From the NCBI RefSeq assembly GCF_932276165.1, contig NC_064009.1, positions 2,294,001-2,358,000 of the forward strand: a stretch of DNA of 64,000 nucleotides. Direction: 5' to 3'. Under the pieces are notes generated by a model. It searched no databases. It was given only the letters and a program-made list of their open reading frames with translations, and was not told the origin of the DNA. Positions 47,503 through 57,851 of the stretch are shown here, one piece after another. Position 1 is the stretch's first letter, and each line of letters opens with the position of its first letter. The stretch comes from Plutella xylostella. Lineage: Eukaryota; Arthropoda; Insecta; Lepidoptera; Plutellidae. The translations under genes were made by a program, and so were the position numbers.

Positions 47503-47745
47503 CCTTGTAGCTCAGTGGTTGGATCTCTAATATATGGTCCCGGGTTCGACTCGGTCAACGCATCGCGAGCAGAATGGTTCGTTGAGTATGCTCATGAATT
47601 TTTACCCCATGATCGAATAGTGGCTGGTTTGTTTGACGTCAAATTAAATATGGTGGAACATTTAGCCGGATCGTGCCACGTGGAGATCCTTATTTTCTGC
47701 CTACCCCTCTGGGAGACAGGCGTGAGTATATGAATGTATGTACAG
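47503..47745 (+). mobile_element. tRNA-derived SINE, plus strand
   Basis: The head has an A-box-like TAGCTCAGTGG (47,510) and a B-box GGTTCGACTC (47,543), at tRNA-like spacing for Pol III transcription. The SINE body ends 'gggagacaggcgtgagtat' and a TG-rich tail. The 72-codon frame over it is not a gene. Confidence 0.75.
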
Positions 47746-48534
47746 TAGGTATGTACCTATGTGTATGTACAAATGTGTACCAGGATTTATGGATACTGCA
47801 TACAGTGGATGACCTAATCGGCGATTCTAAATTATTATGCACCTAATTCGCCAAGGAGATTAAAACGATAATAATTCATTTTAGCTGTCGATTTAAGCTG
47901 TAATTAGGTTCACACTAATAAAGCTTGGCCGTAGGTACCTGAGTCTTGAGACCCACCCACACTTTACATTTAAATAATTTAAGTTGATATTTAACCACTA
48001 CTTAATATTCAAAATATTTTCTTGTCGTTTCGTGCGAGTTTTGAACAAACCTATAAAAGAGGTAGGTACTTAGTTCTCAATTCGTAGTTATCTGTCTCGT
48101 GTGGGTTATGATATGAGAGTACCTACACAGCAGGTTGTCTCATATAGTTTCTCAAAAAACGATAAAATTATTTACTTTTATGATTTTTTGGCACAGCTTT
48201 CGTACTAACAACGTTATAACCTTTTTTTTCGCCGGGTGGAAAAGTAGAGTTACTTAAACATTTCATAAAATTACTAGGAACTTTCCAATTAACCATTCTT
48301 TATCAAGTAAAATTACTCCCTAGGGATTGATTAATAATTGTACTGCAATGTTCGTTGCACGAGCACTTATTTGAGCAGTTGATTTTTCCGATTATGTACA
48401 GAGAGATAAGTTTCGATAGGGGCTGTTTTAGGGTTCAGCTGGAAAACATATAGGTTGCTACAAATTCCAGTACGTTTGGAAAATGTTAACAGAGATGCGG
48501 GTTTAAGTAAAATGTATATACACCATCGCTCTTA
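47746..48534. other. Intergenic sequence, nothing recognised
   Basis: AT-rich. Confidence 0.4.
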
Positions 48535-48725
48535 TGGTGAAGGAAAACATCTTGTGGAAACCTGCAAATCCAGATTAAGCACATATACACATGTGAACCC
48601 ACCAACCCTCAGTGGGACAGCGTGGTGGGAAATGGTCCAAGCTTAGGAAGGCAGTTTAGACCTTGGGGATATGCACAAAGGTTCCATTCGAGAGAGCCAG
48701 GTGCAGGTACTCTTCCACAGAGATA
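48535..48725 (+). repeat. SINE-tail repeat, plus-strand copy
   Basis: 'aggaaaacatcttgtggaa', 'gtgaacccaccaaccctcag', 'ggtgggaaatggtccaagct' and 'gagagccaggtgcaggtac' are the same family and order as the inverted pair at 43,085-43,395. Confidence 0.75.
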
Positions 48726-49654
48726 TAGAAGTTACAGCACTCGATTTTCAAATTTGATAGACTGAACCAATTTCAACGAATCGCATTCGTTCATGGCCGT
48801 TATTCGGCGATTGATTGGCTCGCGGAAAAAAGAGTAGATGAAGAAGAATTGAATTTGTGATGAGCTTTTACCAATTTATTCCCTATTCGATTCCCGGCCG
48901 GGCCCGCTGCATTCACATGCATGCCCGGTTTTTTTTAACTCATGTGTATATGTGTAATGTATGTACGAGCTGGTACATAGTTCTTTTGTAACAAAATTGA
49001 AAGGGAGCTGAAACATTGTTAAGTAAATACGAGGCGCTATTGGTTTTTCTGATCTTGTCTGTCGTTTGTTTCTCTGCAATCCGTGATTGTGATTGTTTTT
49101 AACAAATTCAAATTACCTAAAAGGAGTGGGGTCATAAGTTTGACATGAATATTTATTTATGTCGCTGTTCTGTCTTTGTTTGGCAAATGCCTTGATCGGG
49201 ATACTTAATCATAATGCGCTATTATAAAAATCTAAATTTGTTTTTTATAATTTATACTTTGTTTGAAAATATTAATATTTACTTTACGTACTACCTAACC
49301 TATCTTTTCTCTATAATTTTACAATAAGTAAAAAAAACTACTACTCTTTTGGCATTCCTTTCACATTTTCCGTCTTCCATAACTCAACATATCTGAAAGA
49401 CTTAAGAAAAAAACGTTCAAAAGATCGCCCCTTCGGCTAACTTTTGCAGCTCAGTTTAGTTTTAGTTTTTCGCGCAGTTTTTCTGCAGTTTCCGAACTTC
49501 AGTCATTCGTCTTCGTGCGATGCATGGGCGAAGTTAGTGACAGATCGCTGCAGTGGCGTGCAGGGAAACGGGGATTTATTGTGAGGGTTACTGTTGGGTG
49601 ATTTGGCGCTGCGGCATGATACGTTACTGTACAGTATAAAATCACATAATCTAT
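48726..49654. other. Intergenic sequence with a weak promoter-like patch
   Basis: TTCAGTCATTCGT near 49,498 followed by GCATGGGCGAAG resembles an initiator and start, but no TATA, splice or coding support was found. Confidence 0.25.
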
Positions 49655-49835
49655 CTATATATAAATAAAAATTAATTCATGTTCGTTAGTCTGCTTAAAA
49701 CTCGAGAACGGCTAATTTAGGTCTTGACATATTCGTGAAAGTCCTGGAAAGGCTTAAAAGGTAAGAAGGGTAGGGTTTGGTAGGGTAAGAGGCGGTATGA
49801 AATTTGTCGGGACAGCTAGTTTGAAATAAATGTTA
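49655..49835 (+). repeat. Lepidopteran repeat, 'gttcgttagtctgc...cagctagt' family
   Basis: 'tatatataaataaaaattaa', 'gttcgttagtctgcttaaaa', 'cgagaacggctaatttaggt' and 'gggacagctagttt' match a common moth repeat whose terminal CTAG suggests a Helitron relative. The class is from memory and uncertain. Confidence 0.5.
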
Positions 49836-50074
49836 CATTTAAATTAATCATTATATTAAAAAGACACGAACTTTTATATAATATATGTAGTGAGTTGTAA
49901 AGTAAAGCCTATATGTCAAGTAGTAATGTCATAAAAGTCTTTAGATTTATCAACATCTTCGATAAAAAATCACTCCTTAGAAAAAATCACAATGCTATTT
50001 ATTTTCTTATATAAATATGATGTTTCAGGAAAGGTAATATTCGACCTAGAACCGTTTTGGCGTATTACTTATTT

Positions 50075-50190
50075 ATTTATTTGATAACTTTATTGCACAA
50101 ATATGAAATATTTATATAATAAGTGTACAAAAGGTGGACTTAATGCTAAAAGCATTATCTACCAGCCAACCTAAGTACTTATAGTTATTT
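50075..50190 (-). repeat. LINE 3'-tail-like repeat, second copy
   Basis: 'actttattgcacaaatat', 'gtgtacaaaaggtggactta' and 'tctaccagccaacc' match the block at 20,583-20,705. The minus-strand AATAAA marks a 3' end. Confidence 0.6.
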
Positions 50191-50369
50191 TAAAATAATT
50201 TCCCGCTGACCTATTTATCCTGTCTTCCACTGACCGAGGTGTGGAAGCGTCGGCGACTGCGGCGGCACTAATTTATGGAAAACCTCTGAAACTCGCCCCC
50301 GGGGATGAATTTCAGACTCACTGCACATACTGAGTGTTGCACTTGCATGTATTATAAGATGCCTACCTA

Positions 50370-50590
50370 CCTAACCCCCGACATAAAAGATTGTTGTTAT
50401 AAGTCTAACTCGTCTGTGTATCTGTCTGCGGTAGCGTAGCTCAAGCTCAGCCCAAACGGACGACCCCACTTTCGTTTTGATTTTTCAGCATCGTAGGCAA
50501 TATCACACCGACTATTTTTAGACATTGTTTTATCAAAATCGGCTTAGGCGTTCAAAAGTTATGCAACTTATCGCAAGTTTTTAACGTAGG
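50370..50590. repeat. Lepidopteran repeat, 'tatcaaaatcggcttaggcg' family
   Basis: Runs from 'aacccccgacataaaagatt' through 'tgtgtatctgtctgcggtag' and 'tttatcaaaatcggcttag' to 'aagttatgcaact'. Same family as 20,930 and 45,228. Confidence 0.65.
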
Positions 50591-51509
50591 TTATGAATAT
50601 CGTGTTTGTGGCTTATAGGTAGTAATAGTATTAAAGCTGTGTACATGAAAATATATCTCATAATGCAATAGGTAACATAATTATAAATATTTCTGTGGAA
50701 CGCAGCTACCTAGTATACTTGAGTACAAAAGTGCATTCATTCCTCCTCGACCTTCAAGAGGACAAAGCCTTATAAACTTTGATATCAACAACCATCCAGT
50801 TGGTTTAGCACCTCAACGACAAAGTAATAAGGTGCGAATTGGATTGACTTAGCCAATATTTACTAGGAATTAAAATCGAGTGGTATTTTAATTGTTTGTT
50901 TCTTCAATAATTAGTATATTTTAGTATCTAGAAATTAATACAAATGTGTTGCTTTTGAGCTTATAGTGTTGTTGTGAAATAGCATGTCAGCGTCCGCGTT
51001 TCTGAGGGTCACTCTCTAAGGGCCGATAACATGTATCTGACCATTGAAAAATCAGTTCTAAATCGACTATACATTTATAATCGAGCATTGTCACGCACGT
51101 TTTTGTGTGTGAGGCTCCTAGTAACTATATACCTATACATATATGTATTAGGTATCTTCTGGAAATTCCTAAGTTCTTCAATGAAACTCAGATAGAAATA
51201 AGAATAGACTGTATTCAATCGCAGAAGGCTGAGCCAGTGTGTAAATTAATACGGTCGCAAATCTTCCAACCGAACTAATTCAAAATGAGAGACAGTTGTA
51301 GAAGTGGGTTGTTATTTGTCTAGACGTTTATTTTGCACTGACACTCCATCCTGTTCGTATATTGTTACTCTATGATTGTATGTGACGGTATCATCTATGC
51401 CGCATGCAATCAAACAGGTCCATGGTAGCAAGTATTTATTTATAGCTCCACTCTCAGTTTCTGCCCACAACCCGCAACTAGCGATCAACAGTAATACGAG
51501 TTATTTAAA
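50591..51509. other. Intergenic sequence, nothing recognised
   Basis: AT-rich. Confidence 0.4.
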
Positions 51510-51742
51510 ACTAGCTGTTCCCGCGCGCTTCGCTTCGCCTTAAAAAGTTTTCCCGTGGGAATTCCGGGATAAAAGTAGCCAATGTTCTTTCCCAGGGTCT
51601 AGACCAGTCTAGACTCTAGACCATATGTATACCAAATTTCATTCAAATCCGTTCAGTAGTTTTGGCGTGAAAGAGTAACAGACAGACAGACAGACAGACA
51701 CAGTTACTTTCGCATTTTTATAAATATTATTATTAGTAAGGA
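51510..51742 (+). mobile_element. SINE-like retroposon, copy 3
   Basis: Full head 'actagctgttcccgcgcgc', body, shorter (ACAG)n and the usual end. A local duplication 'gtctagaccagtctagact' at 51,598-51,620 is specific to this copy. Confidence 0.85.
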
Positions 51743-52283
51743 TTAAAAAGAGTTCTTGCAAAGTGAGTGCTAAGTTCATGTAAACAGATAGTTTTTAACG
51801 ACGCATTGAAACAATCAGGGTTACTTTGTAGCAGATTTATTCATCAGTCAAGTTTTTACGCAGGTGCTATCACAGTATTTTTTACTTATTAAATTAGTAC
51901 CTCTGCGTTCTATTACTATATAAAAACTATAAACAATACGGTAGCCTTACACTAGTCACAGCTTTAATTAATTGCATGCTATTTGTACATAAATAAGTAA
52001 TATCTTTAGTAGTTTCCACGGTTACATTTTCTTTATCACAAAATTCTTAAGCCATTAATTTAGTACTCAGCTACTTAATACTACTTAAATCGCAAATTTG
52101 TACTAAAACATGACTTAGAAACAAAAGAAATGCATAGTTATGTACTTATCTAATATATTTTCTTACACTCTCAGTATCAGGTGCTGATTAATATAATTGC
52201 ATTTAATTCATTTATGATAATTTCTTAAACGGAATTTCTTCAACATTTGGTGCATTACATAGAGTATTATGGTCACTTTTTAC
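51743..52283. other. Intergenic sequence downstream of the 716-codon gene
   Basis: AT-rich, nothing recognised. Confidence 0.4.
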
Positions 52284-52289
52284 TTTATT
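52284..52289 (-). terminator. Candidate polyadenylation signal
   Basis: AATAAA on the minus strand (TTTATT at 52,284-52,289), about 165 bases after the stop of the 716-codon gene. It is the nearest canonical signal seen. Confidence 0.4.
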
Positions 52290-52454
52290 ATCACATTCTT
52301 ACTATCACATACTTTTAAATAAATAAGTTGCCTAAACACCTTATATTTATATCGATTATATTTCAGACTAGGCTTTCCCACCGCATGGCGTGGTAAAACG
52401 AGAAGAGCCGTGCAGAATGCAGAAACTAATGTCACTTTGCTTTGAAATTACTAC

Positions 52455-54605
52455 TTAAAATTGTAATATAACGTGGTTTAATACCGCTACCATCGCACTG
52501 TTGTTCAGTATAAAGTTAAAAATATTATAATTCGCGTCTACGATCAAACTGAAAGCTTCCAAGCTTGCGGGACTCAGGGACATCGAGCTATAACTTTTAT
52601 TAAACAGTACTTCCCCGGCCGACATCGGGTGGCCGTACCTCTCTAGAAGTTTCTTCACCTCCACCGCTATGTTATTTGACCAGACAAAAGTCTCCCTGAA
52701 CTCCATAAACGCCGTCAGTTTGCGCGTAAACAGATATCGCTTGTAGTACTTCACGTCATAGACCTCGTCTATCAGCATGCTGTACACCGCCTCGGCGCCC
52801 CGCGGAGACGCGAAGAAGCTTCTGAGGAAGACTTCCATTTCCTGCTGTGTGTCGAAGATGGAGAGGAGGTTCTTGAGGCAGCGGAAGGAGCCCATGCGGA
52901 TCAGCTCGGCGCAGTGCCGGAACAGAGCCTCCGAGTCCGACGCTATGTCGCGTTTCACCTGCTGCAAGTAAACACCATCCACTTTGAAAAACTCCAGCTC
53001 ATGGATATTGCTCCTGCTTGTGAGCATGAAGTGTTTGTAGATGTCACTAATCATTTTCTCCGGGAACAGCGTGTGCTGGCAGTAGTGGGTGAAGAGCTGG
53101 TGGTCGTCCCGGTTGGCCCACAGGAGGAACTTGTGCAGGTTGCCGACGGAGACCAGTAACTTGGCAACGCCCTGTACCAGCCCCGACAGGAACTCCCGGT
53201 CTGACAGCAGACTCTGCTTGACGCTGTTAACCTGAGCCACTGTCATATTCGATGGGAGTATTTTTGTCAGTACGTAGTCGTATTTATCGACGTCCATGCA
53301 GCAGTTCAACAACGCGACAAATATCTTGAAGCCCTCGATCGACAGGGACTCCGGAATGTAAGCAAATTCTGATCGCTCTTGCAAGTCCCCAATCAAATGT
53401 CCACAGTCTTTCAGCAGTAAGTGGACGTGGACTGCGCTGAGCAGATCCCTTTTTTCGGAATCGTCGAATGCCTCGTCTCGTATCATGACGGCTATCGGTG
53501 GAAAGTGAAGATGTCGCAAAAATCTTTCAATGTGTTTAAATATCTGTGGCCCATATGTTTTTTTCTGTTGTAAAGGTATCAGCTTCCAAATGCTTATAAA
53601 GACGTAGTCGTAATCACTGAACATCTGTTGCTTGTTGCTGCAGCCACATCGGAACTGGTAGGATTTGTACCCGTAGTACTGAACGCTCAAGAAGTTCAGT
53701 ACGGCTAGAACTTCAGACGCTTCCAAACTGTCGTACACCTGGCTGAATATCAGGATGCACATCTGCAGGTATTTCCTACAAACGAAGAACTCAACGAAGA
53801 TCCGGTAAAAGTTGGTCTTAAGGACTTGGATCCACGCGGCCGGCTCGAGGTTGTGATAGAAGAAGATGAGCTTCTCCGCGTCGACGCCCTGTTTGAGCAT
53901 GTAGCCGAGCGCGCGAAGCAGCTGCTGCGGGCGGGCGGCGGGGGGGAGGGAGGGCAGGAAGTGCGCCAGCGCCTCCGTGGTGCCGTGCATGGCCACGCAC
54001 TGGTAGAACTCCCCGCGCAGCGCCTCCTCCGCCAGCCGCAGGGTCCAGCTCGCCGACGGGTTCTGGAACGACATGCGCAGGCGCAGCTCCAGCCGCTTCC
54101 CCGCGCCCCCCGCCGCCCCCCGCGCCGCCAGCAGCGCCAGCATCTCATCCAACCCAACGCAGAAGTACGCAGTGAATCTCCAGTCCAATGTCGAAACGAT
54201 TTCACTACTGAAAGCGATGTTGATGATAGTTTTCCTCCTATTGATGCTTCCCTCCGGATCGAAGACGATGTGTCTGAGGACAGCCCTGACGTCTTCTATA
54301 GTTGGTTTCTCGAGAGCGCAGGTGAGGGCCATGGAGAACTTGGCCATGTCTCTCTCGAAGGAGAGGAAGAAGTTGAGGAGTTTGGAGACGAGGAAGTCTG
54401 GGACGGAGTTGAGGTGGGAGAGCGCGGCGACGGCGTGGTTGACGCGGCGGCAGTAGTCGGCGTGAGCGTCCTCGGAGACGGCGCGGCGCGTGGCGCCTGC
54501 CAGGTTGAAGCTGGCGAGCGGGCCGGCGGCGCCACTGCCGCGCCACACGCCGCGCACGGAGCTGGCGAACGCCAGCGTCTGTAGCGTCCGCACCTGGTGC
54601 GACAT
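52455..54605 (-). CDS. Uncharacterised 716-residue protein, probably mitochondrial
   Basis: One uninterrupted 2.15-kb minus-strand frame. The first ATG is at 54605 (MSHQVRTLQTLAF...); the GTG two codons earlier is not a likely start. The first 25-30 residues have several Arg/His/Ser and no acidic residues and could form an amphipathic helix, so I infer mitochondrial import. The rest is mostly helical-looking, with many Leu/Phe/Tyr and scattered Cys and no transmembrane run. This could suit a helical-repeat (PPR- or FASTK-like) protein, but no repeat consensus or RAP domain was recognised. The N-terminal third is strongly GC-rich, the C-terminal part less so. An acceptor-like TTCCAG lies six bases before the ATG, so an upstream non-coding exon is expected. 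Large plus-strand open frames over 53.8-54.6 kb are GC shadows. Sure it is a gene; unsure of function. Confidence 0.88.
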   Translation of the reverse strand: MSHQVRTLQTLAFASSVRGVWRGSGAAGPLASFNLAGATRRAVSEDAHADYCRRVNHAVAALSHLNSVPDFLVSKLLNFFLSFERDMAKFSMALTCALEKPTIEDVRAVLRHIVFDPEGSINRRKTIINIAFSSEIVSTLDWRFTAYFCVGLDEMLALLAARGAAGGAGKRLELRLRMSFQNPSASWTLRLAEEALRGEFYQCVAMHGTTEALAHFLPSLPPAARPQQLLRALGYMLKQGVDAEKLIFFYHNLEPAAWIQVLKTNFYRIFVEFFVCRKYLQMCILIFSQVYDSLEASEVLAVLNFLSVQYYGYKSYQFRCGCSNKQQMFSDYDYVFISIWKLIPLQQKKTYGPQIFKHIERFLRHLHFPPIAVMIRDEAFDDSEKRDLLSAVHVHLLLKDCGHLIGDLQERSEFAYIPESLSIEGFKIFVALLNCCMDVDKYDYVLTKILPSNMTVAQVNSVKQSLLSDREFLSGLVQGVAKLLVSVGNLHKFLLWANRDDHQLFTHYCQHTLFPEKMISDIYKHFMLTSRSNIHELEFFKVDGVYLQQVKRDIASDSEALFRHCAELIRMGSFRCLKNLLSIFDTQQEMEVFLRSFFASPRGAEAVYSMLIDEVYDVKYYKRYLFTRKLTAFMEFRETFVWSNNIAVEVKKLLERYGHPMSAGEVLFNKSYSSMSLSPASLEAFSLIVDANYNIFNFILNNSAMVAVLNHVILQF

Positions 54606-55169
54606 CCTCACCTGGAATTGTTATTTAGATTTCAGAACGTTATTTACGGTTAGATAGTCACAATGATTGTCAGGATCAGGACTCTGTTATAGGAATCGCA
54701 CATAAAATATTATTATTGTGTTAATAGTTAGATTATTATTAGCTATTAATCCTTTTAAATATACATTACTTAGGAATGCTTAAATATCTTCTTAGAAACC
54801 AACTGTAATTTAGATTTAATAAGTGGGTAATTAATTAAGTAATGTATGTATCTAGCTACGTAGATTTTAAGTAGCTATATAATATATTTTATCAATTAGC
54901 ATTAGTAAATGGCACACTTAAAAAATACCCTGCTCTATACATGATAGCAAGTACAAAAATGTGTCACACACTACTAGCAGGCTCAGAGGACTTAGTGTAG
55001 GTTTTACTTAACGACCGAGCGAGCAGTGAAAATCGACTCAAATGACGTGTACGTTACTCGTCGTGTATATTGTGGGCAAGTGAGTTGAAACATTTGCCTT
55101 GACTCACGGTAAAGTCAACTTGTCTACGAGTACAACTGACGTTGGGTGACACACGGCCAGTTCATCATC

Positions 55170-55420
55170 GCGATCCATCACGTCCCCACTGCTGGGGCAT
55201 GGGTCTCCTTCCAATGAAGGAAGGGTTTAGGCCTATAGAGCTTCCACTATATTATTGTATTTTAGACGTTTCTTTATGTCTGGTAAGTAAAGTTGGTTTT
55301 CCTTTGCAGTCGTCAAATATGTATGGGATTTGAAATGTCAAAAGAACAATAATATAATGGACAGAGATATAATAGTCCACCATGCTAACCAAGTGCGGGT
55401 TACGGAGTTACACGGAACAC
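55170..55420 (+). repeat. Retroposon tail repeat, with an inner insertion
   Basis: 'ccccactgctggggcatgg', 'ccttccaatgaaggaagggt' and 'tagtccaccatgct' match the copy at 31,440. Compared with that copy, about 125 bases are inserted between 'aggccta' and 'tagtccacc'. The insert ends look inverted (CACTATATTATTGT and ACAATAATATAATG), suggesting a nested small MITE. Confidence 0.6.
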
Positions 55421-55479
55421 TCTATTTGATTTGAATTACATAGAAATTATATTTAAAAATATAAGTGAGTATTTAAAAC

Positions 55480-55675
55480 ACATTGGCTGGGGCAGATTGG
55501 TTAAAGACAGATATTTATACTCGGGTCTTGGGTGTTGATATTTATATTCAATATGTATCTATCTATGTATTTGTGTGGATATATCAGCTGTCCGATACCG
55601 ATAACACAGGCTCTGCCTAGCTTGGGGTCGGATGGCCGTGTGTGAGATGTCCCCACATATCTATTTTTATTTACA
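55480..55675 (+). repeat. LINE 3'-tail repeat ('gatatatcagctgtccgatac' type)
   Basis: 'cttgggtgttgatatttata', 'ataacacaggctctgcctag', 'cttggggtcggatggccg' and 'gatgtccccacatatctatt' follow the order of a common lepidopteran LINE tail ending in a TTTA-rich tract. Confidence 0.55.
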
Positions 55676-55690
55676 TTGATATGTACTTAC

Positions 55691-55840
55691 GTGTAGAAAC
55701 AATTTCCAACACTATTAATCAGTAGCAATCTGTCAGCATAACTACTGATTCACTATCAATATAATCACTCTCACACACAGTCAACTGAATATAAGTTCTA
55801 TCACAGATGCGTTCTCTACGTCATCGCAACTAATACTGAC
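55691..55840 (-). other. Candidate non-coding first exon of the 716-codon gene
   Basis: Ends at a consensus donor (TACAC|GTAAGT). Initiator-like TTCAGTC near 55,840 and TTCAGTTG near 55,785 could be start sites, and TGACGT near 55,825 could be a CRE-like site. A short upstream ORF (ATGCTGACAGATTGCTACTGA-like, near 55,740) would precede the main start. Inference from signals only. Confidence 0.35.
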
Positions 55841-56331
55841 TGAAAATATTTTTGTCACATTGAAGTAAACGAACTTTCTTTACAATTCCGCCAGGTAGTC
55901 ATTACTTAATTGTTAAAAATATTTTGACCAATCAGCTTTCAGCATTTTGCAAAAAAATACATTGTAAGTCCCTATATTTGAAATCCATTGTCTAGTTCAG
56001 GTAAAGATGTACTTACAATCCTACTCCCAGGTAGGTAGTTGCAGGTAATTTTCGCATAAATAAGGACCTGTCGTTGTTACTATGTAAGTATCAAGGATGT
56101 GGTTTTTACAACATAAACCTTACTCTGATTTAACACAGGGTGAGATAATGTTTGATATTATTGTTTTGGAAAGGGCAGGACTTTTTGTTGCATGTATCAT
56201 GTATGTATTAGAGGGTTAGTCTGAGGGCCTAGTGTAGGTTTTTTTAAACCGATCGATTACTTGAAGCTAGTGCAGCGCGAGTACCGCTAGGTGGCGACTC
56301 CCCCGCGTCTTATAAATTCGTGTTATTTATT
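55841..56331. other. Intergenic sequence upstream of the 716-codon gene
   Basis: No elements recognised. 'ctgaggg(c)ctagtgtaggttt' near 56,220 also occurs near 54,985. Confidence 0.35.
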
Positions 56332-56546
56332 CGCCACTAGCAGTCCCCGCGAGCTTCGCTTCACGTTAAAAAAAATACCCGCGGGAATTCCGGGATAAAA
56401 AGTAGCCTACGTTCTTTCTCAGGGTCTAGACCATATTATTATGTATACCAAATTTCATACAAATCCATACCCAATTTTTGGCGTTAAAGAGTAACAGACA
56501 GACAGACAGACACAGTTACTTTCGCATTTATAATATAAGTTAGGAA
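56332..56546 (+). mobile_element. SINE-like retroposon, copy 4 (diverged)
   Basis: Head 'actagcagtccccgcgagct', the family body with several substitutions, short (ACAG)n and end TTTCGCATTTATAATA. It is more diverged than copies 1-3, hence older. The sequence right after it (AAGTTAGCATTATTACT) is repeated once 36 bases on. Confidence 0.8.
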
Positions 56547-56771
56547 GTTAGCATTATTACTCGAAAGAAAAAAGGAAGTTAGCATTATTACTACGCGTGT
56601 CGGTACCTTTTGGGATGAAATTCAATAAGTATAAGCATTTTAATTTATAAGTACTTAGGTACTTATAACGTAATCAGACTTATAATGTAATGTAATCCTC
56701 GATTCGTATCTTAGGTACCTTCTTAACCTTTTGACAGGCAGTGGATCAAATATTGCCACCTTATTTTGATC

Positions 56772-57050
56772 TCTAGGTCCATTCTATTCTATTCTCTGTG
56801 GGGGTGGAAATACAATCAAATATTTTTGCCGTTTTGGAATAAGTACAATGCACTTAGGATACACATCTAGAATCTAGACGTGCAAGGTTTCCTCACGATG
56901 TTTTCCATCACCGTAAGAGCACGTGGTATTATTGTACTTAAACTCCCAATTGAAAGAATTCATTGGTACAGCCCAGGATTTGAACCCACGGCCTCTCGAT
57001 TGAGAGGACGAGGCCTTCCTTATCCATTACGCCTCCACCGCTCCGCAAGG
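56772..57050 (-). mobile_element. tRNA-derived SINE, minus strand
   Basis: Minus-strand head with an A-box-like GGCGTAATGGATAAGG (about 57,033) and a B-box GGGTTCAAATCC (about 56,990). Then 'ggaaaacatcgtgaggaaac' and a (AGAAT)n tail at 56,786-56,772. The tail and middle blocks match the partial copies at 43,085 and 48,535, so all belong to one SINE family. The 60-codon plus frame is a shadow. Confidence 0.75.
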
Positions 57051-57336
57051 TCTAGACTCTAGACCAACAAACAATAATATTTAAAAACAAACAATTAAAT
57101 ATACTATCACAATCATATACCTACCTACAACTATCATAATCACTACTGCTGGACTAGGGTCAGTAAACGTGGATTAGCCAGTCAGAGTCGCTTAGAGTGA
57201 GAGGGTACCTACGGGACATACCCATATACAGGGTGCAAACTGCATAAGCTTTGTCCACATTTGTATAATTTCCCCATAGCAGCTACCCTACTACCACCGA
57301 CATATCAGCAATTAACAATCCTGTCAAACATCTGTC
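57051..57336. other. Intergenic sequence, nothing certain
   Basis: 'ccaccgacatatcagcaatt' at about 57,293 is shared with 46,474 and may be the outer part of the next element. Confidence 0.3.
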
Positions 57337-57762
57337 AGATCAGAGCCGCGAGCACAGGATTCGATACTATTTTCGAATCTACACGAAGGGTCGCTTTTAC
57401 CAAACGTTAAACGTATTTAAATCAAATTCTAAATACATTTTGTACTAACTGACAGACGTATGACAGGCTACTAAATACGTTTAGCGTTTGGTGAAATTAC
57501 ACCTAACATTGAAAAAACAAATGCCACTTTTGGAACTAACAAATTTGCCTTACATTTTGACAGTGATATTTGACGATACGCAACGTAAACGGAGGCTTCG
57601 AATCCTGTGCTCGGGCAACTGTACTTTCGAATCTACACAAACATATGGAAAAAACAAATGCCACTTTTGGAACTAACAAATTTGTCTTACATTTTGACAG
57701 TGACAATTGACGATACGCAACGTAAACGGAGGTGTCGAATCCTGTGCTCGCGGCTCAGATCC
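57337..57762. mobile_element. MITE with inverted ends and internal tandem duplication
   Basis: Ends AGCCGCGAGCACAGGATTCG (57,344-57,363) are mirrored at 57,735-57,754. A unit of about 137 bases (57,511-57,647) starting 'gaaaaaacaaatgccact' is duplicated at 57,648 onward. An inner inverted pair (CCAAACGTTAAACG / CGTTTAGCGTTTGG) lies at about 57,398-57,492. Overlapping plus open frames are by-products of the duplication. Confidence 0.65.
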
Positions 57763-57851
57763 ATACAAATAACGTCAGATTTAAGAAGTGAATTGCTAAT
57801 GTTCGTAAAGATCTCCGTATCATGGTGGCTAGTGTGGCGTAATGTTCATTA

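Larger units (their letters stand above)
54612..55690 (-). other. Probable 5'-UTR intron of the 716-codon gene
   Basis: Bounded by donor GTAAGT (55,690-55,685) and the acceptor TTCCAG ending at 54,612. It contains two lepidopteran repeats (55,170-55,420 and about 55,480-55,670). Confidence 0.4.

Noticed and set aside
47510..47555. Possible genuine tRNA gene
   Set aside because: Has A- and B-box-like text, but no foldable acceptor stem, and it is followed by a SINE body and tail.
49490..49640. Promoter and first exon around TTCAGTCATTCGT
   Set aside because: No TATA, no convincing donor and no downstream exon; CAGTGGCGTGCA-like text also occurs in dispersed repeats.
53750..54584. 252-codon plus-strand and several minus-strand frames over the 716-codon gene
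   Set aside because: GC-rich shadows of the long minus frame, with biased composition and no splice or start support.
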